Below, piece after piece: positions 59,201-64,000 of a stretch of 64,000 nucleotides of DNA. A program made the position numbers and the translations under genes. Numbering within the stretch: position 1 is the first letter of the stretch; every line of letters begins with the position of its first letter. Under the pieces are notes generated by a model. The model was not told where the DNA came from. It did not search any database and saw only the letters and a list, made by a program, of their open reading frames with translations. This stretch comes from Amborella trichopoda (lineage: Eukaryota > Streptophyta > Magnoliopsida > Amborellales > Amborellaceae). The stretch is taken from the NCBI RefSeq assembly GCF_000471905.2, contig NW_006496807.1:817941-881940 (forward strand). The letters run 5' to 3'.

Positions 59201-60811
59201 TTAGGAGTTGAAGCTTGGTCTGAAGTTTAAACCCTGCTCTATCGGACACCTGAGAGGTGAAGGTAGTCCACCAGGATTGGACCAGAGGAAATAGATTGGA
59301 ATCTTGCAGCCAATGGAGTTCAAAACGAAAGGGACAGGGGCCTCTAGGGATGGCATTGGTATCCAGGAGGATAGGGCAGTGATTAGACCTAGGTTTAGGT
59401 AGGGCCAGTGAAGTGGTTTTCGAGAATTTCTTATCCCAATCAACAAAAGTAAAAAACCTGTCAAGTTTGGAGAGGGTTGGGTTGGAGGAGTGGTTGGACG
59501 ACGTGAATTTTCTTCCCTGAAGAGGGATGTCTAACAATTCATTGCGGCTGATGAAGTTGGAGAAATCCCTCATCTCCTGAGTAAACGAGGAGGTATTCCT
59601 CTCGAAGGACCATCGGGTGACATTAAAGTCACCTCCCAAACACCAGACAGGATGGGGTAGAGAGGAGATGTGATCCAACTCTGTCCAGAAGCTAGGCCTG
59701 AGTGAACTTGAATTCGGCCCGTAGACCGCTGTGAACTTCCACTGAAGGTCATCCGAAATATTGGTGAGGAGGAGAGTGACCGTGAAAATCCCAATGTGGT
59801 AGTGGTTAAGGGTGAGGTCGGAGGGGTCCCAAACCACCCAAATCCCACCTGATGCCCCTATAGCTGGCAGCGAAATCCATTAGCACAGCCTTCTTCCCCA
59901 CACACTACGGACAAATTGGAGGTTAGGATCAAGAAGTTTGGTTTCAATCAGGGCTAGGATAGAGGGGGAATGTTTGGTGGTGTAAGCACATACTACAAAC
60001 TTTCTGGAGGCTTGACCTAAGCCTCTCACGTTCCAAATCAGGAACTTCATGACGTAGGAGAAAGGGGATGGGAGGAGGCTTGTCTAGGGGACCTCCTCGG
60101 GCGGTTCTCTGGTGACAAGGCTAAAGAGAGATTTAACTGTTTACCAGCAAAGGTATCAGAAGTGAAGAGGTTGCAGAGTTCCCTCTGACCCCTAATTCTC
60201 ACCTGCATCCTACTCGGGGCATCAGCTATCAAGAACCAGTGAGCAGGGCCTTCCGGACCGTCGTACTCAAAGCCCATAAGTCATCGAACACATCCTATCT
60301 TCGATTGTATTCGAAGTTTGGTCCCATAGCTTACCCATCATGCTGCTTATTCTCGTGAGCTGCTTTCGATTGCACATAGTAGTACTGCTAATCAATAGTA
60401 AGGTTTATTCTATGGGCCTCAAGTACATCGTACTGTGATTATCTCTTTGTGGATAGAAATAATTTTGTTCTTTATTCACAACTGCCCAAGTTGTCTATAC
60501 CATGTGTTTGTTTTTTCATCATTCATAAATTTGCTTATTCTATTTTTGGTACTTCTCATGTAACTACAGAGGCATGCTTAGAGCATCTGAATGAGGAACT
60601 CAACTTAAAGAAGTCTGAAAGTACTAGGATCTCCAATGAAGTTGATGTCCTCATTGGGACCTTTATACAAGGTTAGTTTTATTTTGATAAACTGAGGGCT
60701 ATTTTTGTTCATGGAATTGTAGCTTTAATGTTTCTTTGAAGTGTAGAGTCTGCTCATCTAGGTGTCGAACTCGATGAACTCAACAGTTTGTTGGAATCTT
60801 GTTGTTTCCAG
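50208..60811 (+). CDS. Host split gene: unrecognised, probably coiled-coil protein (5 exons)
   Basis: Exons inferred from GT-AG borders: 50,208-50,251, 50,339-50,444, 50,631-50,694, 60,570-60,671 and 60,747-60,811. They total 381 nt and join in phase into 127 stop-free codons. The product starts MDDSGDFFSLETIHSRVEEL and is charged and helical ('RVEELSELRRSCKGIW', 'CLEHLNEELNLKKSES', 'GVELDELNSLLES'), so a coiled coil is likely. I do not recognise the family. ATG 50,208 is chosen because it is the first in-frame ATG before the 'RVEEL' exon. Intron 3 (9,875 bp) holds a copia fossil and a LINE. The end of the gene is uncertain. Confidence 0.7.
50252..50338 (+). other. Intron 1 of the host gene, 87 nt, frame-preserving
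   Basis: Donor CACAG|GTTCAA, acceptor TTCGTAG|TCG. Its length is a multiple of three and it has no stop in the reading frame, so retention would add 29 mostly hydrophobic residues (FSLSFFCFLFLDFP core). An alternative acceptor at 50,295 would run into a stop. Confidence 0.6.
50957..50968 (+). other. Copia primer binding site
   Basis: TGGTATTCGAGCC directly follows the CA that ends the LTR. It resembles the TGGTATCAGAGC initiator-tRNA-Met site used by most plant copia elements. Confidence 0.65.
51655..52900 (+). pseudogene. Copia fossil gag and protease-like regions
   Basis: The start 'LGKLNADNYTFWASFMRNVI' is typical of plant copia gag. A CCHC zinc knuckle (CNYCKELGHMKYTC, near 52.39 kb) and the 'WVIGSRASHHMT' protease-type block with 'VDHVPSIAMNLLSVGHI' follow. 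Broken fossil. Confidence 0.8.
53200..55202 (+). pseudogene. Copia fossil integrase- and RT-like regions
   Basis: Integrase-end features ('HYSLLRVFGCTCFVQLP', 53.65 kb) and reverse-transcriptase features ('LDHMHVWDLVPLP', 'VGWQWVYKIKTKVNGSIKR', 'LYQLDVKSAF', 'MKDLGFLCYFVG') are readable in several separate frames, in the family's usual order. Broken in many places; treated as a fossil. Confidence 0.8.
53882..54389 (+). repeat. Three tandem ~161-174-bp units inside the copia fossil
   Basis: Units start at 53,882, 54,043 and 54,217 with CCAACTTCTTCTGAACATTC and end with a CCCACCTTGCTGA block. They are about 90% alike. The duplication lies between the integrase- and RT-like regions and presumably arose after insertion. 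Confidence 0.85.
55251..55689. other. Unassigned intron sequence
   Basis: Between the copia fossil and the LINE tail. Open frames on both strands have no recognisable domain. No 3' LTR match to 50.78-50.96 kb was seen. Confidence 0.4.
55964..56380 (-). pseudogene. LINE ORF2 RNase H domain
   Basis: 138 open codons: 'MNFDGCSLGNPGPTGAGSIY' (first Asp), 'QTESLALLIALKFF' (Glu), 'LIVEGDSSNVISWASG' (Asp) and 'TWRTSNAYADRLAKEGARR' (final Asp). All four catalytic acidic positions appear to be present. It is followed by a 3' UTR of about 250 bp and the A tail. Confidence 0.88.
56676..57508 (-). pseudogene. LINE ORF2 thumb and zinc-finger regions
   Basis: 57,508-57,137 reads 'MVCRPKLQGGLGVMNLRLHN' and 'IKFWTDLWLGSTPLNQSFPS', the conserved region after RT in plant LINEs. 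56,885-56,676 reads 'FNWLAFTHKALTVDILQHRG' and 'CALCKNEEETNLNLFILC' (the Cys/His finger, with Asn-Leu where His is usual). Frameshifts lie between the pieces. Confidence 0.8.
57854..58801 (-). pseudogene. LINE ORF2 reverse transcriptase
   Basis: 'LNALPKDKAPGPDGFQIALL' (58.7 kb), 'IKDYRPISLLNSSYKLLEK', motif A 'IFKIDWEKAYDHVD', then 'ILMNGTPKGFFPSSRGLRQG' (motif B) and motif C 'LQYVDDTLVFLDA' with an intact VDD. One stop (TAG) follows motif A near 58.27 kb and frames shift afterwards. It keeps the two catalytic Asp residues of motif C, unlike the other LINEs here. Confidence 0.88.
59076..60050 (-). pseudogene. LINE ORF2 endonuclease domain, one in-frame stop
   Basis: Starts MKFLIWNVRGLGQASRK, then 'ILALIETKLLDPN' (catalytic Glu), an in-frame TAA near 59,876, 'GASGGIWVVWDPSD', 'FTAVYGPNSS', 'WCLGGDFNVTRWS', 'LSKLDRFFTFVDWD' and 'LPKPRSNHCPILLD' (SNH at the usual SDH position). 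Apart from the stop the domain is continuous for about 325 codons. The enzyme nicks target DNA. Confidence 0.85.
60047..60277 (-). pseudogene. LINE ORF1 C-terminal part, overlapping ORF2 start
   Basis: 76 open codons from 'MGFEYDGPEGPAHWFLIADA' to 'SHPLSPTS'. The stop TGA (60,049-60,047) shares two bases with the ORF2 ATG (60,050-60,048), giving ATGA. ORF1 is cut off upstream near 60.29 kb by truncation, so its nucleic-acid-binding domain is missing. Confidence 0.6.
60289..60569 (+). other. Distal remnant of host intron 3
   Basis: AT-rich sequence from the LINE 5' end to the acceptor AACTACAG at 60,562-60,569. No branch point can be assigned with confidence. Confidence 0.5.
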
Positions 60812-60902
60812 GTCAGTAATTCAAGTACTATGTTCTTAAAAATATTTTTATTTTTAGTGAGATGTTAATTACTGTGTGTACTTTCAATGACTCCCTCTTT
60901 AG

Positions 60903-61013
60903 AAAGATTTGTTCTATGTAATAAGTGTGCATGCTTTCTATCGACATATGATTATGAGGAATGCAAAGTCCAATGTCCTAATGAGAGGGACACTGGAATG
61001 CATGTGTGTGTGA
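60903..61013 (+). CDS. Possible terminal exon of the host gene
   Basis: The pyrimidine-rich CTCCCTCTTTAG precedes 60,903. From the phase left by exon 5 the frame reads KDLFYVISVHAFYRHM and continues to TGA at 61,011-61,013 (36 codons). That would give a 163-residue protein. The residues look less helical than the rest, so the true end may lie elsewhere or be lost. Confidence 0.3.
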   Translation, partial: KDLFYVISVHAFYRHMIMRNAKSNVLMRGTLECMCV

Positions 61014-62032
61014 GACCGTGCTCGAAGTTATATGAGATGGATAGAAGTGTGTTATTAACAATGCTTGAAGTTAAACTGGAAGTCATTTTTTTTTCAAAAT
61101 TTGTGATAGCTCATAGCCGCATCTGATGGCTGGGACTGATTGTGACATTCATGTACCATAGGTAAAAAGTCTTATTATATACAATCCCACACACACACAC
61201 ACACGTTATTTTTATGTATTATTTTATTTTGTTTGTTAAGAATACGCCAAATATCATCCAAGGATGGGATGTGGAGAAATTATTATTTTAAACTTTTCTC
61301 CCACAACAATTTTTTCTTTTTAATTTTTTTTCTATATTTATTTAAATACATATCTATATACATATATGTATACATATTTACTTTTTCATTCTTTTAAAAG
61401 TTTTATTTATATTCATATAAATACTTACATATATTCATAGATACATACATACAAAAATGCACGTGCGCATGTGCATGCGTGTGTGCGTGTGAAATTTTTA
61501 ATGGAGAATTACTTGTGTGGACTTGTTGGGCCATGTCTACTTTTTAATCCAAAGTACAAGACATTTGACACCCGTGTTGTTGTCCATGTGACATTGAATA
61601 TAACCTCTAAATCATTAGATATTTTTGTCAAGCGATCAAGTTGCATAGAGGATGAGATTACCCTGAAGAAATATTGCATCTTTTTATTGACAAGTTAACC
61701 ATATTCTTTCGGAAGCTAATGAAATAGAATAGAGGCAAGCAAATTGAGTGGGAGGAACATAAAAGGGGAATACTTTTGGCCCCCCCTTATATGGGTGCTT
61801 TTTTTGATCTTTATTTCCTATTATTTCGATGCTTTTGTTGAAGTAAATGTATTTTTAGTAGTCTCATCTATGTGACAACACATTACCATAGTTTATGCAA
61901 CTAATGTCTTGGTATCATGAACCGATAAAGAAAAATGTTTGTGTGTTATGGGGAGTTGACATGGAAACTAGAATGCATTTAATAATAGGAATTCACAGCG
62001 AAGTCTTGTAACTAGTACTTCGTCTAAAATAA
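61014..62032. other. AT-rich stretch downstream of the host gene
   Basis: Contains a (CA)n run (about 61,188-61,204) and a TATACATA-rich low-complexity tract (61,340-61,460). A 75-codon open frame at 61,471-61,698 has no recognisable domain. Further host exons could not be identified. Confidence 0.4.
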
Positions 62033-63304
62033 CGATGCAAACCAGGGGATGGCTGATTTATATATATATTTTAAATTATTTCCTTTAATTTCCGGGACAT
62101 GACTGTAATTTCTTGGCTGTAATTGGTTATTTTTAGGGTCCAAAGTGTAGAGGGATTAGAAGGGAATTTTATTTATTATTGTAGACAAGGGTGGCCATCA
62201 GCAAGTTTTACCTTTCTTTAGGATTAACATGGGCCTTTTGGTTGGTTAGGATTTACTCAAGGGATGCACATAGTGTTCCATAAAACTAGGATTATAGAGG
62301 GATCCTATTTTGAAGGGATTGGTGGTCTTTCCTATTTTAAAGGGATTGCTAGAGATGTATGTGTTAAAGAGAGGGAGGGGAGTATTTTCCTAGATTTGTG
62401 GATATAGGGAGAGAAAATAAGTGTTAAAGAGCTATGGAGAGGAAAGCACAAGGTATGATAAAAAAGAATTAAAAAAAAAAGAAGGTGGATTAGTGGAGAT
62501 ATACTTGGGATTAAAGGGGGAAGCAGGTGTGTTAGAGAGGTAAAGGGATTTATAGAGTTTTATTATTTAGTTTATTTTTTAGAGGTTTGTATATAAAGGA
62601 CTTGGATGTCCCAACTAAAGAGACATGGTATTTTAGATTGAAGTTCTTTTTCTCTTGGCTTGAACAACCATACTTCTCCTATATTACTAGTTTTTGCTTG
62701 TTTGAGAATTGGAAAGAGGCTAGATACATCGATTGATGGTCATGGAGGTCTTGGCTGTAGGGATGCCGATCTGATCTGACTGCGCAAGAAAATCAACAAC
62801 TTGACTGAGAGGGTTACACAACAGCTTTGAGCGTGATCAGCAACAACGTGCCCCAAACGAAGAGGAATCTACGGAGGCGGATCCAAATTGTGAGGGTTTT
62901 ATGGAGATTGGCGTGAATTAGAGCATGAGTTTGAGTGGGAGTGGACTAATGATGTGTTAAACTACGTAGATGAGTTCCATGCAAGTTGGCATCAACAATA
63001 GCATAATTTTGAAGAACAAAAAGGATCCGATCTTCCATCTGATTCAATTTTCTTTGAACTAGTGGATGGTCCTAATTTGATAGTGGTCTTGTTTTTGATA
63101 AAGAACCAGGTGAGAGTGATGACATTGTTCTTGAAATATTTTTTCCAACCAGGGAGAATGATGCAAACCATGGAATGATTGGGGTATTTTTTATTTTTTT
63201 AACTTTCTACTTGAATTTCAGGGACATGTTTGTGATTACTTCAATGCAATTGGTTATTTTTAGTGTCCATAGTGTAAAGGCATTAGAAGGGATTTTTACT
63301 TGTT
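62033..63304 (+). mobile_element. Small LTR-retrotransposon fossil, internally reduced, split by a LINE
   Basis: The 5' LTR starts at 62,033 (CGATGCAAACCAGGGGATGG) and the 3' LTR at 63,159 (TGATGCAAACCATGGAATGA), right after a purine-rich AACCAGGGAGAA. The LTRs share about 140 visible bases, including GCAATTGGTTATTTTTAG-like sequence. A TATATAAA at 62,590 fits the LTR promoter. The internal part (about 62.72-63.15 kb) is only around 0.4 kb; 'ERDQQQRAPNEEES' resembles the leader of a Ty3/gypsy gag, with no pol seen. The fossil has lost most of its coding region. The remainder of the 3' LTR should lie beyond the LINE, outside the window. Confidence 0.65.
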
Positions 63305-64000
63305 ATTTTTTTTGATAAATGTTAACATTGTATTGTTGTCGAAAAGTTACAAAGAGGTCGGAGATCACCCTAGAGAAGGTGACTCAGTAAAAAATTGCTA
63401 GCCTACCATATACAAAAAGGGCTTATAAGGCCATCCAATTACAACAATATACAATAAGTTTTTGCAAAAAAATATCGAGGGGAAAAAATAAAAAAAGCAA
63501 GCCAAATTAAGTCGAGATACCTTGGTCCTGAGCAAAAAAGGAGTCGGACCCGGGTAGCATTGGTCCTCGGCCCTGGCTTCTTGCACCCACTTTCGCCAAT
63601 AAATCAGCGAAGTCGTTGGACGTCCTCCAAATATGGCTCCAGGAGACGTCCATATCCTTGCATATATCGTCAATTTCAACAAACAATGTTGCTATGTACC
63701 ACGGTGGAGAGCTCGTTCTCCTTGCCCAGGAAATAACATTATAGGAGTCCCTTGCTACTAGCAAAATAGGGCCCTAGGAAGGATCAAAGAGTTTTAAGCC
63801 AGTTAGTAGGGCTAGAGCTTCCGCATGATTGGAGTGCTTTATACCAATATACTCTGAGAAGGTTAAAAGGACATTGCTTTGGTGATCTCGGAAGACCCCC
63901 CCGACCCCTGCCGGGCCAGGGTTCCTTAAGGAGCAGCCATTGAAATTTAGTTTGATGCTTCCTTGGGGCGGTGGTTGCCAGGTTTGATTTCTGGTCGCCA
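63305..64000 (-). mobile_element. LINE 3' end (second family), continuing beyond the window
   Basis: The T run at 63,305-63,313 is the A tail on the minus strand. RNase H follows: 'VGGVFRDHQSNVLLTFSEYI' and 'ALALLTGLKLFD' (63.93-63.8 kb), then 'LVARDSYNVISWARRTSS' and 'HIWRTSNDFADLLAKVGARS' (63.76-63.55 kb). A TAG separates the two halves near 63.78 kb. Very similar to the RNase H at 56 kb ('DSSNVISWASG', 'TWRTSNAYADRLAKEGARR'). It is inserted in the 3' LTR of the preceding fossil. Confidence 0.85.

Larger units (their letters stand above)
55691..60288 (-). mobile_element. LINE (plant L1 type, second family), best preserved in the window
   Basis: Minus strand: end of ORF1 (60,277-60,047), ORF2 with endonuclease (60,050 to about 59,076), connector, RT (58,801-57,854), thumb (57,508-57,137), finger (56,885-56,676) and RNase H (56,380-55,964). 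The 3' tail is the T-rich 55,691-55,711. ORF2 has a handful of frameshifts and at least one stop. RNase H resembles that of the LINE at the window end, so those two form one family, distinct from the 20.8- and 32-kb LINEs. 5'-truncated within ORF1. It lies in host intron 3, antisense to the gene. Confidence 0.85.

Noticed and set aside
60289-60460. Remnant of a gypsy RNase H ('AYSRELLSIAHS' reading)
   Set aside because: Only about a dozen suggestive residues with a stop beside them; too weak to annotate.
61471-61698. Possible further exon of the host gene
   Set aside because: It is open for 75 codons but lacks the helical character of the protein and has no clear acceptor/donor in the phase required.

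Overview
This window looks like a transposon-packed stretch of a flowering-plant nuclear genome. The evidence is plant-type LINEs with a C-terminal RNase H, Ty3/gypsy fossils of the Tat/Ogre type with a plant-mobile-domain ORF, a Ty1/copia fossil primed by initiator tRNA-Met, hAT-, Mutator- and long-TIR DNA elements, an LRR relic, and AT-rich introns with GT-AG borders. The species cannot be told from the sequence. No bacterial, phage or organellar operon is present, and I found no rRNA, tRNA or CRISPR locus.

Layout. 1-3.5 kb: a dispersed repeat, a degenerate GATCGCCC satellite and an AT-rich repeat field. 3.54-3.70 kb: a 160-bp palindromic MITE with a perfect 9-bp target duplication. About 3.98-5.85 kb: a LINE ORF1 relic. 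5.87-7.3 kb: an LTR-like segment. 7.3-20.8 kb: two fossils of one Tat/Ogre-like family facing each other, so that their LTRs lie inverted; the left LTR carries a 57-bp minisatellite. 20.8-25.04 kb: a decayed LINE with its poly(A) tail. 25.25-25.5 kb: a probable hAT MITE. 26.0-26.7 kb: an assembly gap between TA repeats. 26.8-29.87 kb: a long LTR on the minus strand with 55-bp and 71-bp subrepeats. 30.29-40.01 kb: a DNA element with long terminal inverted repeats full of 20-nt palindromes, split by a roughly 7-kb LINE. 40.2-41.7 kb: a LINE tail and an LRR relic. 41.7-50.1 kb: repeats, including a 0.9-kb tandem duplication.

50.2-60.9 kb holds the only convincing host gene. Five exons on the plus strand join in phase into 127 codons of a charged, probably coiled-coil protein that I do not recognise. 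Its third intron is 9,875 bp long and contains a copia fossil and a minus-strand LINE. That LINE is the best preserved here, and its ORF1 stop overlaps the ORF2 start as ATGA. The window ends with a small, internally reduced LTR element whose 3' LTR is split by another LINE running off the edge.

The elements tell a layered history of LINEs into LTR and DNA elements and retroelements into a host intron. No multi-gene pathway is present. The most unusual items are the gene with its loaded intron, the inverted LTR pair, the palindrome-studded TIR element and the palindromic dispersed repeat next to the gene's likely TATA box.
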